Under the pieces are notes generated by a model, which ran no database searches, was not told where the DNA came from, and was given only the letters and a program-made list of their open reading frames with translations. Shown here in pieces: positions 1 to 10,489 of a DNA stretch of 42,752 nt. The DNA is from Spirogloea muscicola. Taxonomy: Eukaryota; Streptophyta; Zygnematophyceae; Spirogloeales; Spirogloeaceae. Each line of letters starts with the position of its first letter. Within the stretch, counting starts at the first letter, position 1. The stretch covers positions 111,515-154,266 of the forward strand of contig WELB01000096.1 of NCBI GenBank assembly GCA_009602725.1, read 5' to 3'. The translations under genes were made by a program, and so were the position numbers.

Positions 1-18
1 CGGGCAAGGCTGGCCGCC

Positions 19-93
19 ATGGCGGCGGCGCCGAGCTCCAGCCACGCCTGTCCCCGGCGGCCGCAGGCCGCTCGACTGCCGCTGCCGCCCTGA
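19..93 (+). other. upstream ORF in the lipase 5' leader
   Basis: A 24-codon ORF starts at ATG 19, lies in the same frame as the lipase start at 163 and stops with TGA at 91-93. If the transcript begins upstream of 19, a ribosome would meet this uORF first, which could lower translation of the lipase. No transcript start is visible, so this is inference from position only. Confidence 0.35.
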
Positions 94-162
94 CGGCGGC
101 CGCTTCCTTCAGCCGGCCACTACTGCCGTGGGGGGCCGTCGCTCGTCGCGCCGGTTGCGACG

Positions 163-3100
163 ATGCTGCTTCTCCTTCGGGAGCTCGTCTGGAACTTCCT
201 CTGCATCGGCGAGCTGCTGCTCTCCACGGTCATCCACCTCACGTACGCGGCGACGATCGTCGGCGCCGTCCTCCTCAGCGATTTCTCGCTCTTTGTGCGC
301 GGCTGGACATCAGCTCGGAGGAGACGCCGGAGGGACGCGGAGCCGGACGATCAGAAGAGCAAGCCCACCCTCTCCAGGCCACCGAGCCTCAATGCAGGGA
401 CAGCGGCGGCCGCACGGATGGTGAGCGGCACCACCATTGAGGAGCCTCTGGAGAGACGGAAGAACGGCCAGGAGCCTGTACAAAAGCCAAGGAATGGCGC
501 AACGCCGATGAAGCACCGTCATGGAAGAAACGGGAGCGGGGCCTTTCATCTCACGCCGATTGTGCTCATCCATGGCATCTTCGGATTTGGTCATGGGGTA
601 CACATGAGCTTCACATCTCCTCCCAAACCAACACCTTTATCTACTAGCGTGACGGCGGCATTGAGCCCAGTCTTGAGCAGTTTTGATGAGCACAGCCAAT
701 GTTTGAGATGTGGGCCTGCAGGGTGATGGAGATGCAGGGGCATAGTGAGGGCATTGCTCGATCGTTCCGTCTCATGCCTGATTGTAACTGGAGCTGTATC
801 ATGATCTGGAGGTTTCTAAGGCCACAGGAAGCTCCCAGAATGCAGTTGTACTTTGAGGTGGGGCTGCTTCTGGCAGCTGCAGGTGGTTAGGGTTATCGTG
901 CCTGAGAGCCCTTTCCTTACTCGCTCGTCAAAATGTGTGACATGCAGAAGCTGGGCAACCTCTCCTACTTTGGTGGTGCGGAGTTGCAGGAGGAGAGGGT
1001 GCTGGTGCCTGATCTTGGTTCTTTGACCAGCATACACGATAGGTCAGACTCTCTCCTCAAGACTGGTACATTAAACCCCCCAAAACCCCGGTGCTAGGTC
1101 TTCAGCGACACAGATTACTAAGAGCCTGGAAGTCATGAAGTGTAACCACTTCAACATGGTCCTCGTAATGATCCAGATTGTAAAGTATCGGCCTTGTCAG
1201 GGGCTTGCGTGCTTGGCAAATTGCTTTATGGCCCCTATGCCTCAAGCTTTCCTGCTCTAGCATGCCTTGCTTTAAAGTAAGGAGAGGAGACTGAGGCCAA
1301 TCAATGCTTCTCTTACAGCTCGTCAGATATTAAGGTTGTGCAACTTTTCTCCAGAGCTTGCGAGCTATTCTCTTACCTGAAGGGCGGGGCGGTAGATTAT
1401 GGAGAGGAGCATAGCCGGCAAGCTGGTCACGATCGGTACGGCAGGACATATCTCAAGGGTAAACTTTTCTCTCCACACCAACAGGTTAAGTACATCATTG
1501 CTTTCCAGTAGCTTCTACATCTGATGAGGGCAGTCACACCATGATTGCATTGTAAGACAAGCAGGTTCGCAAACATCTGTATGGACTTTAGCAGCCTCGT
1601 CCAATATACTAAAGCTTCGTCCAAGTTGGTAAGCTTCGTTGGTAAGCTTCGTTGGTAAGCTTCTTTGGTAAGTAAGTTGGCAGGCTGTCTATCAAAGTCT
1701 TGCCATGCTACGCTGGACTTTATGAGTAGCAGGTGGAGTAGGCATCACACGTGATATGTCCCAGCAAGACAAGTAGCTTGGTCCAAAAGCCCAGCATTAG
1801 ATTGTTGATCATGGTGGTGGTGCTGCACCATCCTGATGCAGGCGATTGTTGTGCCCTCTCGACTCTGACTCTTGATACGAGATCAGTGGCATCAATGACA
1901 GGTCACACAAGTTTGAGGTCATAAATATTCCTCCAGCTGTTTCTCAAGCTCAGTATAGTCAGCACCTCTATAATGTTTCTGTGTTGTTTCATTTTGAATC
2001 AGGACATTACGAGGAATGGAGCGATGAGCATCCTGTGCACTTTGTGGGTCATTCATCTGGGGTCCAGGTGGCACGCCTCCTACAGACAATGCTTGCAGAG
2101 AAGGTATGCTACTCAAGAGTAGGTGGCAAATTAGACACCTTGTGTTGTACAAAAGTTTTTGGTGCTCGAAGATAGTGTCAACGTAGTGGACATGCCTGGG
2201 TGGACAGTCAAGTACCACCTTTGATTGTTACCCGTGTGTACAACCAAGCAGGCTTTTGCTGGCAATCACACAACGAGCGACCGCTGGGTAGCAAGCATCA
2301 CATCTCTCTCTGGTGCAATGAATGGAACAACACGGGTCTTCATTGATGGAATAAGGTGAATCTTGCGAGTTCCTTAATTCCAGGCCACAATTGAGGACTA
2401 CACCTGCAAGTGCCTGACTGCTGGAGCTGCGAGCTCTCTGATGTTGCCACACCTGAAAACGTCATGCTTTGCTGTCTTTGGCAGTCCCACAGATGGCAAG
2501 TCCATGCATCCCATAGCCCTTGTTCAGGTCCTCCGTGTGGGCATCATCATCTACGAGTTTCTGGACCTGCCAAGTCTGAAAAATTTGTACAGTTTCGGAT
2601 TTGAGCACTTTCGGATGGCTTGGCACCAGATGGGCATATGGGGCTTGCTTTGCCACCTGGCCAGCATCCAGGGACCCTTTTTGTCGGGCGACTGGGTGCT
2701 CCCAGATCTGAGTATACAGTACACCATTGAGCTTAACAAGAAGCTGAAGACTTATCCAAATACTTATTACTTCAGGTACATCTATGGTTGAAGATTGTAG
2801 AGTGGAACGTGCTTGTGGTAGGAGTGACGAAGTCCTGGCAGTTCCAACCACTGCACGTTCCCCTTTTGGAGTCAACTTTTGAACCTTCCACCAAAGCCTT
2901 CAGTCTAGCTAGAGTTCTATAAGGAGCCCTTGAGCCTGTGATCCGTTGACTCCTGATGAGCAAGGGCTTATGTAAAAGTCACCAATGGCATCTTCATAGT
3001 GAATTCATTTCCTGGCTGCGAATCAGAAGTATGAATGCTGGCTTGTGGTTGGTTGACACAGGCTCTGCCTGCAGTTATGCAACTGTGCAGACGCGAAAGT

Positions 3101-4012
3101 TTTTTGGACGCACTATTCCTGCCAGTCCAAATATACATCCCCTCTTCATTCTTAGAACACTGCAGATGGGGCAGTGGCGGCACCCCACATACTACCCACG
3201 CCCCTATGATGGTTACAGGTACTACCTTGATGTGCTCTGCAATTACCAACATGTGCCAGATGTCACTGTGTTGGTGTGATGGTGCTGGGGCTGAGGTTCA
3301 AGACTTCTTCTACGTGTTTGTCTAACTGGCACCGTAGGTTGCACTTACCACTCTGAAATTGTTGGCCCAAATACGCACCAGTGTTGTTTGAGAAAGGAGA
3401 TTGGACTGAATCTTTCTCCTGATGATTGTCAACCGGCAACAGGGATGAAGATTGGCATGACAATGATGGTGCTCTCAACACAATCTCTATGTTGTATCCA
3501 AGGTTGCCAGAAGAGCATCCCAATCTCCCCTTGGATGCCAATTCCAAATCATTCAAGCCAGGCATCTGGTGAGCTTTTTCATACTAGATGATTGTCATGA
3601 GCACATGGTTCTCTCCCTGAGATTAATATATGCAAAAAATATATGCAACGGAACTTAGCTTGAGGGTTTTTGGCCTGGACTCAGCAACATAAGTTGAGCA
3701 CAACGAGTTGCTGTCGCCAGCTACTTCAGCAGAGGACTACATCGAGGAGGTTGCGTGACTGATACCTTTGTTGGGCATCGTGTTCTAACTGTGCAAAGCT
3801 TTGTTGACTGTTGATGCTGTTGACGTTGATGCAGGTACTACTCAGTGGTGAATGCGGACCACATATATTTTATTATGAATAAGAAAAGAGCTGGGCCACT
3901 GTTCGACTCTTTTTACAATTCCGTGTTTAGGAGGTGCAGGGACCACCTTACGCCATCTCCCGCGCTAGCCACTCTCTGTGCTTGCGCAGATGAGTGCACT
4001 TGTAAACCTTGA
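163..4012 (+). CDS. plant class-3-like triacylglycerol lipase / alpha-beta hydrolase (At1g10740-type), 9 exons
   Basis: Predicted serine lipase or esterase of 525 aa. Exons: 163-597, 948-1042, 1355-1458, 2003-2103, 2252-2355, 2485-2775, 3075-3218, 3443-3568 and 3835-4012. All junctions are GT-AG and the phases agree throughout. An N-terminal hydrophobic segment (about residues 1-45) suggests membrane association. The oxyanion-region motif HGIFGFG is at about 137-143, the nucleophile elbow GHSSG at 227-231 (Ser229), and the catalytic-His region NADHIYF has His476. Blocks such as KLGNLSYFGGAE, LVPDLGSLTSIHDR, SLSGAMNGTTR, FLSGDWVLPDL and DEDWHDNDGALNTISM are as I remember them in the Arabidopsis At1g10740/At1g23330 family, which is of similar length. 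The elbow reads HSSG where I recall HSAG in relatives. Start 163 is chosen because an in-frame stop at 91-93 follows the only earlier in-frame ATG. Substrate is not known from sequence. Confidence 0.9.
1613..1670 (+). repeat. short tandem repeat in lipase intron 3
   Basis: A 13-base unit close to ttggtaagcttcg is repeated about four times with small changes. It lies in the intron between lipase exons 3 and 4. Each unit carries a GGTAAG donor-like word, so the array holds several decoy 5' splice sites. Confidence 0.7.
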
Positions 4013-4595
4013 CCAACTCACCCATAAGGAGCACGTGGTAACTTGGGTTGCGCTTCCATTTATGTAATTCTATCATTTCAACATTTAATTTTTGCGAAAC
4101 CTTTAAGTAGACCCCCATTATGAAAGTTGACCTTGGCGGTTTTGTGTGGCTTTTATTCGTTAAAGAAGCACATGCACATCTTCACTCATGGAAATTTCAA
4201 TTTCCAGCTGACTGTGCTTGTTTGATCTCCATCTTATCGTAGTTTTGGTCCCAATGTGATCCTTCCATCCACATGGTCATATTTTGCAATGCTTGTCCTT
4301 GTCACAAGACAGTACATCCATATACAATGCATTGTTTCAAGTATTGATCTACTGAACTACTGAATTAGCAACTTGGGTCGGTGAACTCTTCTGTCAAATG
4401 CTTTAATAGATCGCACGGCAGCAGATGGGTTGCGTAACCATACGACTCAGCTGTGCACCATGGGAGCGTTCCTTGTGAAAAGGGGTGCCCCGGTATTTTA
4501 GGGCTAAATTCTCCACTTTCGAGGCGACCTCGATGCTTGGTTGCGGCCTAGCTATGGCTGCCACCCATTAAAGGTGCGGCTCTTGGTGGAACCAA

Positions 4596-4679
4596 GCGGA
4601 GCCTGTGCCAGTCCGGCCTCAGTGGGCGGCCAGGCGGAGGAGCCTGTGCTAGTCCGACCTCTGTGTGCGGCCAGGCAGA
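4596..4679 (+). repeat. two-copy direct repeat, about 41 bp
   Basis: Two adjacent copies of a unit beginning ggagcctgtgccagtccg and ending ggcggccaggc differ at only a few positions. The repeat sits in intergenic DNA downstream of the lipase gene. Confidence 0.7.
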
Positions 4680-4850
4680 ACTTTGGTGCTACTCTGGACT
4701 GTGTGCTACCAGAGCAAACAGGTTTCACCTCGAGCGGATCTGCAAATTTACCACCGAAACGAAGGTGCTGCTGGACCCTTGGAGGAGGGCAAACGCCCAA
4801 AGTAGGACTTTGAGTGGAGAGGAGGAGCTGAGACGGTTGATCTCAACAGA

Positions 4851-4889
4851 CAGGAGCAGGAGCAGGAGCAGGAGCAGCAGCAGCAGCAA
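4851..4889 (+). repeat. (AGGAGC)n / (AGC)n microsatellite
   Basis: A run of aggagc units passes into agc units. This explains the Leu-rich minus-strand frame and the Ser/Arg-rich plus-strand frame across the site, neither of which is taken as a gene. Confidence 0.85.
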
Positions 4890-6001
4890 GTTTAAGAACA
4901 CTCTCATGCATAACGTCCACACAGACAACTCCAACCGTAGAGTCAGCGATAACCTTGCTGTGCAGTCAAGTCAACTACCACAATTCATGCCGATCGAAAG
5001 ACAGATATTGCAGGTCAACCTATGCAACTTGTCAGTTAGAGTCTGATGTGTACCTGTTAGTGGTCAGCGTCGATCCATGACGAGAACACGACAGCTAATA
5101 AATTATGGAACACTTCTGGTGTATGTTGAGTATCCACTGCATTCCAACCGGTGCAATAGGCTGTAGCCGGCGAAGTCAGGTATTCATCACCATGACTTAG
5201 CAGATAATATAGATGACAAAGGTTGAGGCTGTCATGAGACAAGTCAAATATGCAAAACCATCATTCCCAATACTTATTGTGGACCACAGCAACAAAGCGC
5301 ATTCTCATGTGAGATTGTTTTGAGGTGCTTTTCAGACAGGTGCCCAGAAGAGGTCGTCACAAGTTGCCATTTCATATAACGTCCACCCAACGAGTCCACT
5401 GATTGGACATGCACTCAATAAGTCGTGCTTAAGTCGGCCACTTTACTGTTGGACACTGCAGGAAAGGAGGCACCTGGCCAGACCCTGCGCTTGACTGCTG
5501 CGCTAGAGCATGCTCAGCATGCCCAGCATGCTATGCAACTACCAGGCACTACCAGGGAATGCAGCCCAGGTCAGGAAGATGGGCTGGGCTGCAAGCTACT
5601 ACACAGAGGCAATGACTATATCTGGCAAGCCCGGTATATTATATCTGCGGTGACCTACAAGCCCTGTGGACATTTGCCGCTGCCTTGACTTCGGCTAGGA
5701 ATTCCCGCCTGTGCCCCAAAAAACCAGCAGATTAAGGTAGCAAGTCGGCTGCCTGCATTCTCCACAGCCGCCATGAATGCTCCTGCCTTTGCTACTGGCG
5801 GTATGCGCCAGGTGGTCAACGGAGTAGTCTGCATTATCCTGGAGCTCGCAAATGTAGCCGCATATGAGCAGAGTATTGGCAGCTTCAATCGCCAATATGT
5901 TGTCAGTACAGACGCCCTCCTTGACTTACTACAGGATGCCAATCATTCTGGTCATGCATGTGCTGGGTAGCGGTGGAGGCTGTCTGCTCTGCAGCCAACT
6001 C

Positions 6002-7458
6002 TCAAGGATGGCAGGACGACACGAGCATTCGAATAACCTGCAGCCCAAGCTGGCGGCACTGGCTAAGAGGAGTATGGCTTGCTGGAGGGTCTCCACGGAG
6101 GAAAGAGTCCGCTTGGGCTGGGAGAAATTTTGCCCGCAGGAGCGCCTCCACCGAGTGCTTCAGGTACGCCATTACCTCAGCGTCAACGCCTGTTTAGGTA
6201 TTCTACGCACCAGGGGGCGAGGGCAAGAGCGAGCGGAGGGGGTACTGGGTGCAGCAATGCAGCTGGGCGAGCATTGCCAGCGCGAGCTGAATGTTGTCCA
6301 ACTTGGTCGGAGCTTGGCTGAGCCTGAGAAGCTCCTGCAAGCTGGCCTGTAGCTGCACCTCACCAGGCTCTAGCGTGCCCACCGGATGTTGAGGATGGTG
6401 AGACTGCCCTGGAAACCCTGCCAACCCAAGTACAGGGCCAAAGCAGCGAACAGCTCCTGTTGGTCCTGGCAGGCCGCACACTAGACTGCTCGGATGTTGT
6501 ATCTCAGTCACAAGCCAGCTCCTGCTAGAGTACTGATGAAGGCTGTGCAGATAGCACCAGGGGCAGGGTCATTCAGCAAGAGATGGATGAAGATAACGGC
6601 AGCAAGACTTCCACATGTGCAGTGGCAGTGGCGAGCGAGGTGTAGGGATGGGCCATCGCCAGGAGAACAATCCCGCTGGGTTAGCTGTAGACCAGGACGA
6701 CTACATTGCGGATCACTGTATGGAGCTCCTCAGAGGCAGGGCCAGCATTCCACGCTGTTGAAGGAACTCTTGTCCTTTGACTGCAAGATCCATCCACTCG
6801 AACCAGATTTCCACTACTCTCCTGATGCCGCGGACAATGGCCTCGCAGACGCCTCACCTATGTAGTGATGAGTGCATACTGGCTGCCTATCCTTTGCTGC
6901 TACCATGGGGTCCTGTCCAGGCGGCAATGACGTCCTTCTCTAATAGAGATGCAGCAGTCCCTGTTGACTGCCTTGCTAAGAGCAACAAAACTTGCTGGAG
7001 CAGAGTGCCAGGAGTGACGGGCAGGGGGCCATTGGTGACCCACGGCCATGCAACATGCTGGTGAAGTAGCTGCAGTGCCAAGAAGTTGGCTCTTCCCGTC
7101 CAGAAGCAGCTCAGCGCAACGAGGATGTCAGGAGGGATCGCTTGCCGGTCGCATGCTTGCTCACCTAGACCGGGTATGGAGTGAGGCAGCACTGGCACCA
7201 CCTCTGCGTCAAGCCCAACATCAGCCAGCAGGGGGGAGTTCCGCTGGCTTAGTGCAGGCCCTCCAGCGTCTGCTTGGTGCCTTGCGACGCCATGATGAGC
7301 ACCAAGGCCTTCAGCGCCTGTGAGAGCGTGGCACGAGAGGGCAGGACGGAGCCGTCAGCCGATCTGAGGGGGACTGCCGCAGCATCTGGTGAAGGCAAGG
7401 ACCGTGGAGGAGCCGCGAGAGCCCAGTGGGCGAGCTGACGGGCCTGGGGAGGACCCAT
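6002..7458 (-). CDS. unrecognised Leu-rich helical (ARM/HEAT-like?) protein, C-terminal exons
   Basis: The last exon, 6189-6002, ends in stop TGA at 6004-6002 and joins in phase to an exon whose donor (G|GTGCGT) follows base 6211. The second joins GEVQLQASLQELLRLS and QLALAMLAQLHCCTQYPL to VDAEVMAYLKHSVEALLRAKF and GLQVIRMLVSSCHP-stop. Further coding stretches upstream are 6780-6717 (KGQEFLQQRGMLALPL), about 6620-6500 (LAAVIFIHLLLNDPAPGAI), about 6480-6390 (DQQELFAALALYLGWQGFQG) and about 7280-6904 (PPDILVALSCFW, then LLQQVLLLLARQSTGTAASL). A probable earlier exon around 7400-7250 contains TLSQALKALVLIMASQGT. Amphipathic Leu/Ala-rich helices suggest an alpha-solenoid, but I cannot name the family. 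The middle junctions and the start are unresolved, and a frameshift near 7250 is possible. Confidence 0.5.
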
Positions 7459-7691
7459 CAGGCGCCTGGGCCAGGGGGAGTGCCGTGGGGCGGACGTTCC
7501 AGCTGCAGGGCCGCCGCCATGCGGGGCGGCGTGCTGCGAGCCGGCCGGGAGGAAGGGGGTGTATCGAGCAATAGAATGCCTGGGTCGCCCAAGGCAAGCA
7601 CGTTGGCAGACGTACGTCGCCTGCTCCTGGTCCGGGGTTGGGGGGGGGCGGGGGTTGAAGGGGTTCGGGGTTTAAGGAGCGCCTGCTAGAG

Positions 7692-7724
7692 TTAGGGTTT
7701 TGAGACCAGGTTCAGGGTTTAGGG
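7692..7724. promoter_or_regulatory. telobox-like motifs
   Basis: TTAGGGTTT at 7692-7700 and GGGTTTAGGG at 7715-7724 are telomere-repeat-like words (telobox AAACCCTAA on the minus strand). In plants teloboxes occur in promoters of growth and ribosomal genes. Here they lie between two divergent genes, the minus-strand solenoid gene and the cupredoxin gene. A role is inferred from position only. Confidence 0.4.
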
Positions 7725-7808
7725 CTTGGGGGGGTTGGGGAGGTTCCCTTGGCGGGGAAGCGGCGGCCGGCAGAGGAAGATTCCCTTTGCGCCGCGTGCC
7801 ATTCGCCC

Positions 7809-7832
7809 ACGTCGCCACGTCGGACGTGACGT
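7809..7832. promoter_or_regulatory. cluster of four ACGT cores (bZIP-type sites)
   Basis: Four ACGT cores occur within 24 bases, at 7809, 7817, 7824 and 7829. They include TGACGTGG, a C-box/G-box hybrid of the type bound by plant bZIP factors. The cluster is about 200 bases before the cupredoxin signal-peptide exon and about 350 bases from the start region of the divergent minus-strand gene. It could serve either gene. Confidence 0.45.
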
Positions 7833-8008
7833 GGCCGCCCCATTTGACCCCCAGCCCCCGCTGACCGCGGGGGCCGCGGCCCGGGGAGCCCCGCCGCCCC
7901 GCGCTGACGGGCCCCGTCAAGCCCGGGCGGGGCGGGCCCCGTCCGGCCCACTACCGGGCGCTCCCTCTGACGGCGCGCCGTCNTCCCGCGCCGGCGCCGC
8001 CATCACCT

Positions 8009-9652
8009 TGCCGCCGCCGCTGCCGCTGGGCCTCCCTCCTGCCGCTCGCCCTCGCGCTGCTCGCCGCCGCCTCGCCCGCCGGTACGCCGTCGCGGCCCCT
8101 CCCGAGCCACAGAGCTGGCCCTGGCAGAGCACCGTATCGTTAGCCGCATTGCGCAAGCTCGCCACAGTGCAGGCCAGTCCGGCAGCCGATCGCCACCGCA
8201 GGAGCATCGGTGCTGCGGCTCTGCGACGCTGGCGCCTAGCCGCCCTGACTGGTCCGACAGGTCCTGTCGTCTCAGTCCGGAGACTCGGACGACGCGCTGG
8301 CCTCGACCTGCAGCAATGTGGCTTAGTAGGCAGCCAGCGTGGCTTCTCGCGTGGTGGTCCTACTTTCTTCTCAGCTACGGGTTTGAGCTCTTTGGTTGCC
8401 ATGGCTGTAGCTATCCGGTGGGCTTGCTAATAATGCCCGTCCCATTGGTGCGCAGACGCCCAGAAGGCCCCGCCGGGCATTGTCAAGCTCTTTGCTGGTT
8501 ACAAGCCTGGAAAGGTCGTCAAGGACTGCCAGCTACCGTGGCACTTCCCCATCAAGAATGGCGTGACGACCATCGAGGTCGGCACTACGTGCACATGGAC
8601 GTGGGGCGACGACAAGGGCCACTGCGTCGACGGTGAGGCCGCTTGCATGGAGGAGCCGTCCTGGCTCTGAGGAGAGCGCTGCATGCCAGCAATTATCACA
8701 GTGGGCCTTGAAGCATGTCGTGAGGGGGCGTTCCGCTTCTCTGGGGGCCTTTCTCACCAGCCTATCACTCGTCCTTTACCGGCTTATGAATAACTTGTAT
8801 GTAGCTCCACACTTCTGATGTAGTCATTTCTGCTGGATGCTGCCTGCGTGCTCGCAGGTTTCGGTGTACAGGCTGGCACACCATATGGTGATCATGCGCC
8901 CGATGGCTTTGGGTCCGTTGCCATTTATGGCAAGGGGTCCACATATGGCTATACCTTCAGTAAGGCAGGATTTTACCCGTACGACTGCTGCCTCCACCTG
9001 AAGCAAATGACGGGTGCTATTCTGGTCATTCCCAAGGGCAGCAAGAGCACAGGTTTGAGCCTTCTCACTGAAGTTGGCCTGGTCAGCACCGCTGCGATTG
9101 TGTCTGTAGGGGCAGCTGTTACCCGTTTGTGAGAGGAGCTGGTCCAGGATGTGCCATCTTATTGTGGACAGAATGTCCTCTAGTGTGGCACGTTGCCAGA
9201 CTTTCTGTTGAGAAGGGCCTTGTGTGTCCTTCTTATGTGTGATTTAATTGCAACGGTGGTCTTCTATCTCCAAAATTATCAAGTACTGGATCCTCAAAGT
9301 CCTCTCCATATAGCTGCTGAGGTGTATATTTAAGTGCAGTAGTCTCAGCAAATTTGTGTTGTCCTGTGTTTGTGAGCCAGCTCCACCTGCCATGTCACCA
9401 ACAAAGGGTACAGCAAAGCACCCGCCCCCAAAGGCCACAGCAAAGCACCCGCGCCCTGGGAAATCCAAGTGCGTCCCAGCTTGCAATGGCCGATGCTATG
9501 GTAGCAACCACTGCGGTGGCACCTGCCCCTTCCCTAAGAGCCCCGCCAACACCAAGGTGGCCTGCACCACCTGCTGCAACAAGTACCAGACCAATACTAA
9601 GTTGGCAACTGCCTGCTACAACTCCTGCCGTGGAATCAAAGTCAAAAATTGA
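8009..9652 (+). CDS. secreted cupredoxin (plastocyanin-like) with C-terminal 10-cysteine domain
   Basis: Exons: about 8009-8081 (5' end unresolved), 8456-8632, 8858-9052 and 9381-9652. All junctions are GT-AG at phase 1. Exon 1 encodes a signal-peptide core (WASLLPLALALLAAASPAG). Exons 2-3 encode a type-1 copper domain: VGTTCTWTWGDDKGHCVDG supplies the first His, and YPYDCCLHLKQMTGAILV supplies the Cys, His and Met ligands in normal cupredoxin order. A Pro/Lys/Thr linker (TAKHPPPKATAKHPRPGK) leads to a domain with ten Cys spaced C-x3-C-x3-C-x5-C-x3-C-x12-C-x2-CC-x12-C-x3-C, and stop TGA at 9650-9652. The spacing is not GASA/snakin. A secreted or wall-associated redox or copper role is inferred. 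No in-frame ATG is visible before the signal peptide, and an ambiguous base at 7983 may hide a frame error. Confidence 0.75.
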
Positions 9653-9869
9653 TAGGGCTTTGCATTGCCACTTCAGCAATCGCTTTCCTGCCTGGTTCCT
9701 CGAGTTGGCATGCAGCTTCCACTTGCTTGTGTTGAGTACTGGCAGCAAGAGCCTGTTATGCCAGAAGTTGCAGACATTGGAGAAGCAGCTGACAGAAGAA
9801 GATGGCTGCTTGTTCATATTCTAGCCTGGGACTGGCAAGTGCGTGCAAGGGGGTTTGTTTGTCCAGCTG

Positions 9870-9955
9870 TTAGCTGGTAGCACAGTTGGTTTAGTTCTGC
9901 AGTGGGGGGCATGATTCTCAGTCTCGTTTGGGTTCAATGTCCAACCGCTTTGCGG
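9870..9955 (+). ncRNA. tRNA-like element (pol III A and B boxes; SINE head or tRNA pseudogene)
   Basis: TAGCACAGTTGG at 9878-9889 fits the pol III A box, and GGTTCAATGTC at 9931-9941 fits the B box with one mismatch. Their spacing and orientation are normal for a tRNA. The text atgattctca just upstream of the B box recalls tRNA-Pro. I cannot fold a good cloverleaf with paired acceptor stem, so a tRNA-derived SINE or pseudogene is more likely than an active tRNA. Confidence 0.4.
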
Positions 9956-10489
9956 CTGTGTCACCCAATCTGGTGGCACAACTTACTTGCACCTTGACGT
10001 CAATTTGACGAAAAGGTCTGAATGACCAGGCCTTTGGAAGTCACATACATACAATTACATTGTTACACACGCCATCCTGATGTTTGCAAACAACACATTG
10101 CAATCCAAGTTTGGCGTAAGCTGTTTACCTTAGTCTTTGTTATAAGCAAGCAGCCCGTTATGACTGCATGCATTTTACCCAGATGAGGGTTACATCTGTC
10201 ATTAGCATGCCTTTGCATAGGCAGTTGTCAATGGAGCCATTGCTGATCACCATGTTTCATGTGGTCCAACCTGCTCTTAAGGGGTCACAAGTCCATCTTC
10301 TCGCTGTCGCTACGGTATGCTCGATGGGAAGCCCCTTTCACTTGCCACCCCAAAGCAGGGTTACTGACGCTTTCCAGCGAGAGAGTGATGCTGACCATTG
10401 AAAGAGGTGGCAGCACATGTAGTCTGCCATGCAACGCTGCTTGGGACGTGCGAGTCAATGGTGGGAAACAATTGTTGTCCTTTTGAGAG

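Larger units (their letters stand above)
4013..6001. other. intergenic region, no supported gene
   Basis: Apart from the two short repeats annotated separately, I see nothing here with coding character. Open frames are short, lack recognisable motifs and do not join across plausible splice sites. It lies between the 3' end of the lipase gene (+) and the 3' end of the minus-strand solenoid gene, so the genes converge on it. It should contain both 3' UTRs. Confidence 0.5.

Noticed and set aside
7726-8430. 234-codon plus-strand frame over the cupredoxin promoter and first exon
   Set aside because: It is in a different frame from the signal peptide and the copper-binding exons, is Arg/Pro-rich by composition and crosses the N at 7983.
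8456-9052. First reading of the copper-protein exons as an expansin
   Set aside because: There is no expansin HFD or wall-binding motif. The ligand pattern GHC...CCLHLKQM and the length fit a cupredoxin.
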